A stretch of 64,000 nucleotides of DNA, from positions 186,001-250,000 of the forward strand of contig NZ_JOHO01000002.1 in the NCBI RefSeq assembly GCF_000719705.1. The letters run 5' to 3'. Below the pieces are notes generated by a model. It saw only the letters and a program-made list of their open reading frames with translations, ran no database searches and was not told the origin of the DNA. Positions within the stretch are counted from its first letter, which is position 1, and every line of letters starts with the position of its first letter. The translations under genes and the position numbers were made by a program. This DNA comes from Streptomyces sp. NRRL S-350 (GTDB taxonomy: Bacteria; Actinomycetota; Actinomycetes; Streptomycetales; Streptomycetaceae). This document shows positions 25,991 to 33,989 of the stretch, in pieces.

Positions 25991-28849
25991 GTGAGTTCCG
26001 TGCCCGAGTCCGCAGCCGACCTCCCCGCATTCCGTGACCCCGCGCTGCCCTTGCGCAAGCGTGTCGACGACCTGGTCGAACGGCTCACGCTCGACGAACG
26101 CCTCGCGATGCTGCACCAGTACTCGCCCGCCGTCCCGAGGCTCGGCATCGCCCCCTTCCGCACCGGCACCGAGGGCCTGCACGGCGTCTCCTGGCTCGGC
26201 GTGGCCACCGTCTTCCCGCAGGCCGTCGGACTCGGCGCCACCTGGGACGAGGACCTGGTGCGCCGGGTCGCCGCCGCCGTCTCGACCGAACTGCGCGCCT
26301 TCCACTACCACCGCCCGCCGGCCGTCGGCACGGCGGCCGAGCGGGGAGCGAACTCCCTGCAGGCCTGGGCCCCCGTGCTCAACCTGCTGCGCGACCCGCG
26401 CTGGGGGCGCAACGAAGAGGGCTACTCCGAGGACCCGGTGCACACCGCCCGGCTCGGCGAGGCGTTCTGCCGGGGCCTCACCGGCGACCACCCGACCTAC
26501 CTGCGGACCGCCCCGGTGCTCAAGCACTTCCTCGCCTACAACAACGAGGACGACCGCTGCACCACCTCCTCCGGGCTGCGCCCGCGCGTGCTGCAGGAGT
26601 ACGACCTGGCCGCGTTCCGGCCCGTCGTCGCCGCCGGCGTCGCGAGCGGCGCGATGGCCGCCTACAACCTGGTCAACGGCCGCCCGTGCCACGTCAGTCC
26701 GCTGATCGAGGCGGAACTGCGCCGCTGGGCCGGGCCGACCGGCCACGAGCTGTTCGTGGTCAGCGACGCCGAGGCGCCGTCCAACCTGGTCGACCCGGAG
26801 CACTACTTCGACGACCACGCCGAATCCCACGCGGCGGCGCTCAAGGCCGGCATCGACAGCTTCACCGACCACAACGACGACAGCGCGGTCCCGGTCGGCC
26901 GACTGCGCGAGGCCCTGGAGCGCGGCCTCATCGACGAGGAGGACGTCAACCGCGCGGTCCGCCGGCAGTTCGAGGTGCGCTTCCGGGTCGGCGAGTTCGA
27001 CCCCGAGCTCGACCCGTACGCCGGCACCGGCCCCGAGGTGATCGACAGCCCCGAGCACCGCGCCCTGGCCCGGCAGGCCGCGACCGAGTCGGCGGTCCTG
27101 CTCAAGAACGACGGCCTGCTGCCGTTCGACCCGGCCCGCACCCCGCGGATCGCCGTCATCGGCCCGCTCGCCGACTCCCTCTTCGAGGACTGGTACAGCG
27201 GCACCATGCCGTACCAGGTCAGCGTCGCCGCGGGCCTCGCCGCGGCGCTCGGCGCCCACGGCGGCGAGGTGGTCCGCGTGGAGGGCTCCGACCGGATCAC
27301 CCTGCGCTCGGCCACCACCGGCGAACTGCTCGGCAAGTCCGCGTTCGACGTGGTCGACTGGGGCGGCGGCGCCCTCACCCTGAGCGACGCCGACACCGGC
27401 CGCTACCTGAGTCTCAAGGACGACGCCACCCTGGTCGCCGACCAGGAACTGCTCAAGAGCTGGTTCGTCCAGGAGACCTTCCACCTCGAACCGGCCGGTG
27501 CGGACACCGTGCTGCTGCGCTCCGTGTTCACCGGACGCTACGCCGCCGTGGACCCGGCCGACGGCCGGGTCACCGTCACCGCCGAGACCCCGGACGACGC
27601 CGAACGCTGGCAGCGCGAACTGGTGCGCGACGGCGCGGCCGAGGCCCGGGCGGCCGCCGAGAACGCGGACGTCGCGGTCGTCGTCCTCGGCAACCACCCG
27701 ATGATCAACGGCCGGGAGACCGAGGACCGCGCGGACATCGACCTGCCCGAGGGGCAGGAGGACCTGCTGCGCGCCGTCGCGGCCGTCCGCCCCGAGACGG
27801 CGCTGGTCGTGATGAGCAGCTACCCCTACGCCCTCGACTGGGCCGACGAGCACCTGCCCGCCGTGGTGTGGACCTCCCACGGCGGGCAGGAGACAGGCCA
27901 CGCGCTGGCCGACGTGCTGCTCGGCGAGGCCGAGCCGGCCGGCCGCCTGCAGCAGACCTGGTACCGGGGCGACGACCCGCTGCCCGCCCCGCTCGACTAC
28001 GACATCATCAAGGCGGGCTGGACCTACCAGTACCACCGGGCCACCCCGCTCTACCCGTTCGGGCACGGCCTGTCGTACACCGAGTTCGCCTACCGCGACC
28101 TGCGGCTTTCCCAGCCGGAGATCGGCCAGGACGGCTCGGTCGACGCCACGGTGACGCTGGCCAACACCGGCCCGCGGTCCGGCAGCGAGGTCGTCCAGGT
28201 CTACGTCCGGGCCGTGGCGGCGCGCTACGAGGCACCCCGGCAGCGGCTCGCCGACTTCCGCAAGGTACGGCTGGAGCCGGGGGAGAGCCGCGAGTTGACG
28301 TTCCGGCTGCCAGCCGAGCGGTTCGCCCACTGGGACGTCGCCACCGGGGCCTTCGCCGTCGACCCCGGCGGCTACGAGGTGATCGTCGCCCGGTCCGCCG
28401 GCCACCCGGAACTCACCGCGCCCCTCACCGTGACCGGCCCGGCCGCCGCACCCCGCGCGGTCGTCCGCCGCCGCACCCAGGCCGTCGACTTCGACGACCA
28501 CACGGACGTCACCATCGTCGACGCCACCCGCACCGACGGCGACGCCGTCACGCCCACCGATCCCGCGCAGCCCGCGACGCTCCTCTTCCGCGACGCCGAC
28601 CTCTCCGGCGCCGCCCGGATCGCGGTCGAGACCGCCCGCGAGGACGCCGGCACCGGCGGGGCGCGGCTCGAAGTCCGGGCGGACGAGCGGCTGCTGGCCG
28701 AGGTCGAGGTGCCCGTCACCGGCGACCGCCACACCTGGACGACCGTCACCGCCGACCTCGCCGAAGCGCTCGAAGGCGTCCACGACCTGAGCGTGACCCT
28801 GCACGGCGACTTCCGGCTCGCGGCCTTCCGCTTCGACCCGGCCGACTGA
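25991..28849 (+). CDS. GH3 beta-glucosidase with internal insert and C-terminal extension
   Basis: A 952-residue cytoplasmic exo-beta-glucosidase. The N-domain shows EGLHGVSWLG, WGRNEEGYSEDP, LKHFLAYNNEDDR and the nucleophile Asp in FVVSDAEAPSNL (near residue 257). The second domain carries the loop GHPMINGRETEDRADIDLPEGQ-type motif (NHPMINGRETEDR) and DWADEHLPAVVWTSHGGQE; a fibronectin-III domain with YPFGHGLSYTEF follows. About 110 extra residues (roughly 430-545) between the two catalytic domains look like a beta-trefoil or PA14-like insert with repeated xxGRYLSL/xxGRYAAV strands. The last 150 residues form an extra beta domain resembling CBM6. GTG 25991 follows GAGGGG. Probably acts on gluco-oligosaccharides freed of side chains. 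Confidence 0.9.
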   Translation: MSSVPESAADLPAFRDPALPLRKRVDDLVERLTLDERLAMLHQYSPAVPRLGIAPFRTGTEGLHGVSWLGVATVFPQAVGLGATWDEDLVRRVAAAVSTELRAFHYHRPPAVGTAAERGANSLQAWAPVLNLLRDPRWGRNEEGYSEDPVHTARLGEAFCRGLTGDHPTYLRTAPVLKHFLAYNNEDDRCTTSSGLRPRVLQEYDLAAFRPVVAAGVASGAMAAYNLVNGRPCHVSPLIEAELRRWAGPTGHELFVVSDAEAPSNLVDPEHYFDDHAESHAAALKAGIDSFTDHNDDSAVPVGRLREALERGLIDEEDVNRAVRRQFEVRFRVGEFDPELDPYAGTGPEVIDSPEHRALARQAATESAVLLKNDGLLPFDPARTPRIAVIGPLADSLFEDWYSGTMPYQVSVAAGLAAALGAHGGEVVRVEGSDRITLRSATTGELLGKSAFDVVDWGGGALTLSDADTGRYLSLKDDATLVADQELLKSWFVQETFHLEPAGADTVLLRSVFTGRYAAVDPADGRVTVTAETPDDAERWQRELVRDGAAEARAAAENADVAVVVLGNHPMINGRETEDRADIDLPEGQEDLLRAVAAVRPETALVVMSSYPYALDWADEHLPAVVWTSHGGQETGHALADVLLGEAEPAGRLQQTWYRGDDPLPAPLDYDIIKAGWTYQYHRATPLYPFGHGLSYTEFAYRDLRLSQPEIGQDGSVDATVTLANTGPRSGSEVVQVYVRAVAARYEAPRQRLADFRKVRLEPGESRELTFRLPAERFAHWDVATGAFAVDPGGYEVIVARSAGHPELTAPLTVTGPAAAPRAVVRRRTQAVDFDDHTDVTIVDATRTDGDAVTPTDPAQPATLLFRDADLSGAARIAVETAREDAGTGGARLEVRADERLLAEVEVPVTGDRHTWTTVTADLAEALEGVHDLSVTLHGDFRLAAFRFDPAD

Positions 28850-28869
28850 GGCCTGCCGCCCCACGGACC

Positions 28870-28900
28870 GGCGGCCCGCCCATGGGGTGGGCGGGCCGCC
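28870..28900 (+). terminator. Terminator hairpin after GH3 gene
   Basis: A perfect 13-bp stem (28870-28882 with 28888-28900, 5-base loop), 20 bases after the stop. It suggests the CE7-GH1-GH31 genes that follow are transcribed mainly from elsewhere, but no clear promoter was seen in 28901-29049. Confidence 0.75.
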
Positions 28901-29049
28901 ACCCCTCCTGCCCGGCCCGCGAGCGGGGAGACGTCGCCCACTGCCGCACCCGCTCACACCCCGACGTGACGCGCCGCCCGGAGGCGGCCCGCACCCCCGC
29001 CCACGCCCCACCACCCCACCTCGGCACCGCCCCACCCGGAGGAACCCGC

Positions 29050-30033
29050 ATGCCGCTCACCGACTTCGGACTCGACGAACTCGGCAGCTACCGGCCCGAC
29101 TCGACCATGCCGCAGGACTTCGACGAGTTCTGGCAGCGCACCCTCGCCGAAGCCCGCGCCCACGGCGGGGCCGTCAAGGCCGAACGCGTCACCGCGCAGT
29201 ACGGACTGCGCACCGTCGAGGTCGACGACGTCCGGTTCCCCGGCTGGAACGGCGAGCCGGTGGCCGCCTGGCTGCTGCGCCCGCGCGGCGTGACGGGCCC
29301 GCTGCCGGTCGTCGTCACCTACATCGGCTACTCCGGCGGCCGAGGCCTGCCCACCGAGCACCTGTTCTGGCCCGCCGCCGGTTACGCCCAACTCGTCATG
29401 GACAGCCGGGGACAGGGCCACGACACCCCCGACCGGGGCGTGGGCGACGGCACCCAGTTCGTCGGCGGCTTCATGACCCGCGGCATCGACTCCCCGGAGA
29501 ACCACTACTACCGGCGGCTGATGACCGACTGCGTGCGCGCCGTGGACGCCGTCGCGGAACTGCCCGGCCTCGATCCCGACCGGATCGTCCTGGCCGGCGG
29601 CAGCCAGGGCGGCGGCCTGGCCCTCGCCGCCGCCGGGCTCACCGGGGACCGGGTGGCCGCGGTGATGCCCGACGTCCCGTTCCTGTGCCACTACCGCGAG
29701 GCCGCGCAGATCGCCCTGGACGGTCCGTACCAGGAGATCGTCAGCTACCTGCGCTGGCACAGCCGGCACCGCGTGCAGCCGACCTTCGACACCCTCGACT
29801 ACTTCGACGGCGTCAACTTCGCCCAGCGGGCCACCGCACCGGCCCTGTTCAGCGTCGGCCTGATGGACCCGGTCTGCCCGCCCCGGACGGTGTACGCCGC
29901 CTTCAACCACTACGCGGGAGAGGACCGCACCATGACCGTCTGGCCCTTCGCGGACCACTCCGGCGGCTGCGGCTCCAACCCGCCCGTCCAACTGTCCTGG
30001 CTGCTCGACCGCGGCCTGGAGCCGGAGCTGTGA
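29050..30033 (+). CDS. CE7 acetylxylan/cephalosporin-C-type esterase
   Basis: A 327-residue cytoplasmic deacetylase of the AXE1/CE7 group, which removes acetyl groups from short xylo-oligosaccharides and other acetylated sugars. The alpha/beta hydrolase fold shows the CE7 RGQ motif (DSRGQGHDTPD), the nucleophile Ser in GGSQGGGLALA (near residue 184), the acid Asp in SVGLMDPVCPP and the His in FADHSGG. ATG start after CGGAGGAA. It overlaps GH1 by 4 bp and forms an operon with GH1 and GH31. Xyloglucan and xylan oligosaccharides are often O-acetylated, so the enzyme fits this locus as a debranching step after import. Confidence 0.92.
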   Translation: MPLTDFGLDELGSYRPDSTMPQDFDEFWQRTLAEARAHGGAVKAERVTAQYGLRTVEVDDVRFPGWNGEPVAAWLLRPRGVTGPLPVVVTYIGYSGGRGLPTEHLFWPAAGYAQLVMDSRGQGHDTPDRGVGDGTQFVGGFMTRGIDSPENHYYRRLMTDCVRAVDAVAELPGLDPDRIVLAGGSQGGGLALAAAGLTGDRVAAVMPDVPFLCHYREAAQIALDGPYQEIVSYLRWHSRHRVQPTFDTLDYFDGVNFAQRATAPALFSVGLMDPVCPPRTVYAAFNHYAGEDRTMTVWPFADHSGGCGSNPPVQLSWLLDRGLEPEL

Positions 30034-31427
30034 CCCCCGCCTTCCCGGAGCTGCCCGCCGGGTTCCGCTTCGGCGCCGCCACCGCCGCCTACCAGATCGA
30101 AGGCGCCCACGACGAGGACGGCCGGGGCCCGTCCATCTGGGACACCTACAGCCGCACCCCCGGCCGCACCCTCGACGGCGCCACCGGCGACACCGCCTGC
30201 GACCACTACCACCGCTACCCCGAGGACGTCGCCCTGCTCCGGGAGCTCGGCGTCGACGGCTACCGGTTCTCGATCGCCTGGCCCCGCGTCGTGCCGCAGG
30301 GCACCGGCCCGGTCAACCCCAAGGGCCTGGACTTCTACGACCGGCTGATCGACGAACTGCTGGCCGCCGGGATCCGGCCCGCCGCCACCCTGTACCACTG
30401 GGACCTGCCGCAGCCCCTGGAGGACCGGGGCGGCTGGCGCGTCCGCGAGACCGCCGAGGCGTTCGCCGAGTACACGGCCGTCGTCGCCGAGCGCTACGGG
30501 GACCGGGTCGAACGCTGGATCACCCTCAACGAGCCGTTCTGCTCCGCCTTCGTGGGCTACGCCGTGGGCCGGCACGCGCCCGGCGCCCAGGAGGGCCGGG
30601 GCGCGCTGGCGGCCGCGCACCACCTGCTGGTCGGCCACGGCCTCGCCGTCCGGGAACTGCGCGCCGCGGGCGCCCGGGAAGTCGGGATCACCCTCAACCT
30701 CGACCGCCTGCACGCCGCCTCCGACCGCCCCGAGGACCTGGCCGCGCTGCGCCGCGCCGAGGTCCTGCACAACGAGGTCTGGACGGAGCCGCTGTTCTCC
30801 GGACGCTACCCCGAGCACGAGGCCGAGACCTGGGCGGGCCTCGCCGACGGCCCCTGGCGCGAACCCGGGGACCTGGCGGTGATCGGCGCCCCGCTGGACT
30901 TCCTCGGCATCAACTTCTACCGGCCGATCACCATCGCCGACGCCCCGCACCACACCGCCGACCCCGAACTGCGCACCGCCGTGGACATCGGCGCCGCCGA
31001 GACCGACCCGTACGGCGCCCGGCACACCACCATGGGCTGGCCGGTCGTCCCGGGCGCCCTCACCGAGCTGCTGTGCGACCTCCACGACCGCTACCCGCGG
31101 CTCCCGCCCGTGTGGATCACCGAGAACGGCTCCGCCGAGACGGACAGCGTCACCCCCGACGGCCGCGTCCACGACGCGGAACGCATCGACTACCTGGCCG
31201 GCCACCTCGCCGCCGTCGCCGACGCCGTCGCGGCCGGGGTGGACGTGCGCGGCTACTACGTGTGGTCGCTGCTCGACAACTTCGAATGGGCCTACGGCTA
31301 CGACCGGCGCTTCGGCCTGGTCCGCGTCGACTACGAGACCCAGACCCGCACGCCCAAGGACAGTTACCACTGGTACCGGGGCCTGATCACCGCGCACCGC
31401 GCGCGGACGGAGGAACCCACCCGATGA
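30030..31427 (+). CDS. GH1 beta-glucosidase
   Basis: A 465-residue cytoplasmic beta-glucosidase of normal GH1 length. The start FRFGAATAAYQIEGAHDEDG is the N-terminal GH1 signature, the acid/base Glu lies in WITLNEPFCSA (near residue 170) and the nucleophile Glu in VWITENGSAE (near 367). The end NFEWAYGYDRRFGLVRVDY is also standard. GTG start overlapping the CE7 stop by 4 bp and ATGA overlap with the following GH31, so the three genes are translationally coupled. It would hydrolyse cellobiose-like products once alpha-xylosyl groups are removed. GH3 at 25991 is a second, probably complementary, beta-glucosidase. Confidence 0.95.
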   Translation: MTPAFPELPAGFRFGAATAAYQIEGAHDEDGRGPSIWDTYSRTPGRTLDGATGDTACDHYHRYPEDVALLRELGVDGYRFSIAWPRVVPQGTGPVNPKGLDFYDRLIDELLAAGIRPAATLYHWDLPQPLEDRGGWRVRETAEAFAEYTAVVAERYGDRVERWITLNEPFCSAFVGYAVGRHAPGAQEGRGALAAAHHLLVGHGLAVRELRAAGAREVGITLNLDRLHAASDRPEDLAALRRAEVLHNEVWTEPLFSGRYPEHEAETWAGLADGPWREPGDLAVIGAPLDFLGINFYRPITIADAPHHTADPELRTAVDIGAAETDPYGARHTTMGWPVVPGALTELLCDLHDRYPRLPPVWITENGSAETDSVTPDGRVHDAERIDYLAGHLAAVADAVAAGVDVRGYYVWSLLDNFEWAYGYDRRFGLVRVDYETQTRTPKDSYHWYRGLITAHRARTEEPTR

Positions 31428-33706
31428 AGTTCACCGACGGCTACTGGCTGATGCGCCCGGGTGTCACCGCGCGCTACGCCGCCGAGGTCGCCGACGTCCG
31501 GGCCGACGACCAGCGGATGACCCTCTACGCGCCGGTGAAGCACGTACGGGGCCGCGGCGACACGCTGAACAGCCCCCTGCTGACCGTCGAGTGCTGGTCC
31601 CCCGCCGAGGGCGTGATCGGCGTGCGCACCACCCACCACGCCGGCTCGGTGCGGCAGCGGCCGGCGTTCGCGCTGCCCGGCGCCGAACAGGGCGTGGGGA
31701 AGGTGCGCCGGGACGGCGACGCGGTCGAGCTCTGCAGCGGCGAGCTGACCCTGCGGGTCGACACCTCCGGCCCGTGGCGGATGGAGTTCACGGCCGGCGG
31801 CCGGGTCCTGACCTCGGTGGGCGAACGCGGCACCGGCTTCGTGACCGACGCCGACGGCGGCCACCACATGCTCGGACAGCTCTCCCTGGGCGTCGGCGAA
31901 CTGGTCTACGGCCTCGGCGAGCGGTTCACCCCGTTCATCCGCAACGGCCAGGTGGTCGACATCTGGCAGGCCGACGGCGGCACCAGCAGCGAACAGGCGT
32001 ACAAGAACATCCCGTTCCACCTGACCAACCGGGGCTACGGCGTCTTCGTCAACCACCCGGGCAAGGTCAGCTACGAGATCGGCTCCGAGTCCGTCGGGCA
32101 GGTGCAGTTCAGCGTCGAGGACCAGTCGGTCGAGTACTTCGTCGTGTACGGCCCCACGCCCAAGCAGGTCCTGGAGCGGTACACGGCGTTGACGGGTCGT
32201 CCGGCGTTGCCGCCGGCGTGGTCGCTGGGCCTGTGGCTGACGACGTCGTTCACCACCGACTACGACGAGGCCACCGTCAACCGCTTCGTCGGCGGCATGG
32301 CCGAGCGCGGCATCCCGCTCAGCGTCTTCCACTTCGACTGCTTCTGGATGCGGGGGTACCAGTGGAGCGACTTCCGCTGGGACGCGGACACCTTCCCGGA
32401 CCCGGCGGGCATGCTCGCCCGGCTCAAGGAGCAGGGGCTGCGCATCTGCCTGTGGATCAACCCGTACATCGCGCAGAAGTCGGAGCTGTTCGCCGAGGGC
32501 ATGCGCGAGGGGTACCTGGTGCGGCGCGCGGACGGCAGCGTCTGGCAGTGGGACCTGTGGCAGCCGGGCATGGCCCTGGTGGACTTCACCAACCCGGCCG
32601 CCACCGCCTGGTACCTCGACAAGCTGCGCGGCCTGCTGGACGTCGGCGTGGACTGCTTCAAGACCGACTTCGGCGAGCGCATCCCCACCGACGTGGTCTG
32701 GCACGACGGCTCCGACCCCGAGCGGATGCACAACTACTACACCCAGCTGTACAACGAGGCGGTGTTCGAGCTGCTGCGCGAGGTGCGCGGCGAGGGCGAG
32801 GCGATGCTGTTCGCCCGCTCCGCCACCGTCGGCGGCCAGCAGTACCCGGTGCACTGGGGCGGCGACTGCGAGTCCCACTTCAACGCGATGGCGGAGTCCC
32901 TGCGCGGCGGGCTGTCGCTGGGCCTGTCCGGGTTCGGCTTCTGGAGCCACGACATCGGCGGCTTCGAGGGCACCCCGACCCCGGCGGTCTTCAAGCGCTG
33001 GACCCAGTTCGGACTGCTCTCCTCCCACAGCCGCCTGCACGGCAGTAAGTCCTACCGGGTGCCGTGGGACTTCGGCGAGGAGGCAGTGGCCGTCACCCGC
33101 GAGTTCACCCTGCTCAAGCACCGGCTCGCGCCCTACCTCCAGCGCGCGGCGCAGCAGGCCCACGCCACCGGCCTCCCGGTGATGCGGGCGATGGTGCTGG
33201 AGTTCCCGGACGACCCGGCCGCCGCCACGCTCGACCGGCAGTACCTGCTCGGCGACGACCTCCTGGTCGCCCCCGTCTTCACCGAGGACGGCACGGTCGA
33301 GTACTACGTGCCCGAGGGGACGTGGACCAACGTCCTGACGGGCGATGAGGTCACCGGCCCGCGCTGGGCGCGCGAGCAGCACGGCTTCCACACGCTGCCG
33401 GTGCTCGCCCGCCCGGACTCCGTCATCCCGTTCGGGGCGGACGACCAGCGTCCGGTGTCCGCCTGGGCGGAGGGCGTCGAACTGCGCGTCCACGCCTTCA
33501 CCGACGGCGCCGAGCGCACCGTCGTGATCCCGCGCAGCGACGGCCCCGGCGAGGCCGCCCGCTTCCACCTGCGCCGCACCGGCGACCGCCTCCGGGTGAC
33601 CACCGACAGCCCCCACTCCTGGCAGCTGCGCATCGGCGGCCCGGACGGCGCCCTGCACGTCCGCCCGGCCGGCACCGGTGAGGCGGAGCTGCCCTTCCCG
33701 GCCTGA
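31424..33706 (+). CDS. yicI: GH31 alpha-xylosidase (YicI type)
   Basis: Removes alpha-xylosyl residues from the non-reducing end of xyloglucan oligosaccharides or isoprimeverose in the cytoplasm. The 760-residue protein follows Escherichia coli YicI closely: MKFTDGYWLMRPGV start, YGLGERFTPFIRNGQ, the nucleophile Asp in CFKTDFGERIPTD (near 411) and the acid/base Asp in VHWGGDCESHFNAMAESLRG (shorter core GGDC). GFWSHDIGGFEG completes the site. ATG overlaps the GH1 stop. This enzyme is the best single pointer to xyloglucan as substrate. A short patch at about 32178-32255 uses unusual codons (TTG, GGT, CGT) compared with its surroundings. Confidence 0.95.
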   Translation: MKFTDGYWLMRPGVTARYAAEVADVRADDQRMTLYAPVKHVRGRGDTLNSPLLTVECWSPAEGVIGVRTTHHAGSVRQRPAFALPGAEQGVGKVRRDGDAVELCSGELTLRVDTSGPWRMEFTAGGRVLTSVGERGTGFVTDADGGHHMLGQLSLGVGELVYGLGERFTPFIRNGQVVDIWQADGGTSSEQAYKNIPFHLTNRGYGVFVNHPGKVSYEIGSESVGQVQFSVEDQSVEYFVVYGPTPKQVLERYTALTGRPALPPAWSLGLWLTTSFTTDYDEATVNRFVGGMAERGIPLSVFHFDCFWMRGYQWSDFRWDADTFPDPAGMLARLKEQGLRICLWINPYIAQKSELFAEGMREGYLVRRADGSVWQWDLWQPGMALVDFTNPAATAWYLDKLRGLLDVGVDCFKTDFGERIPTDVVWHDGSDPERMHNYYTQLYNEAVFELLREVRGEGEAMLFARSATVGGQQYPVHWGGDCESHFNAMAESLRGGLSLGLSGFGFWSHDIGGFEGTPTPAVFKRWTQFGLLSSHSRLHGSKSYRVPWDFGEEAVAVTREFTLLKHRLAPYLQRAAQQAHATGLPVMRAMVLEFPDDPAAATLDRQYLLGDDLLVAPVFTEDGTVEYYVPEGTWTNVLTGDEVTGPRWAREQHGFHTLPVLARPDSVIPFGADDQRPVSAWAEGVELRVHAFTDGAERTVVIPRSDGPGEAARFHLRRTGDRLRVTTDSPHSWQLRIGGPDGALHVRPAGTGEAELPFPA

Positions 33707-33720
33707 GGCCGACCCCGGAC

Positions 33721-33763
33721 GGCGGGGCCCCGCGCGCCACCCCAGGGCCAGCGGGGCCCCGCC
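33721..33763 (+). terminator. Terminator hairpin after the alpha-xylosidase
   Basis: Perfect 13-bp arms (33721-33733 and 33751-33763) around a 17-base loop, 14 bases after the stop codon of the GH31 gene. Confidence 0.75.
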
Positions 33764-33780
33764 CCTCGCACCCGCCCGCG

Positions 33781-33909
33781 CGCTACCGGCTCTACCTGGG
33801 CCTGCTGCTCGTCGTGGAGTGCGCCCCGCGCGGCTACGGCGGGGACCACCTCGCGTTCTGCCGCCGGGTGCTCGGCGAAGCCGTCGCCGGGCTCCGGGCG
33901 CTGGGGTAG
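33781..33909 (+). pseudogene. Remnant: C-terminal end of a phosphotransferase-like gene
   Basis: The frame from 33781 reads RYRLYLGLLLVVECAPRGYG... and ends ...AGLRALG with TAG at 33907. This resembles the C-terminal helices of streptomycete aminoglycoside-type phosphotransferases (RLxLY-xLxLxVExxPRGY pattern). No start codon, ribosome binding site or kinase motif precedes it; the frame runs straight out of the terminator hairpin. It is therefore best read as the leftover tail of a deleted gene. Identification is from pattern memory and not certain. Confidence 0.4.
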
Positions 33910-33989
33910 GTACGCCGCCCGCGAGCACGGCGCCCGGGTGTCGGCCTGCCCGCTTCCGTCATCCGAGAGAAGAACAAGAGGAGCGACCG

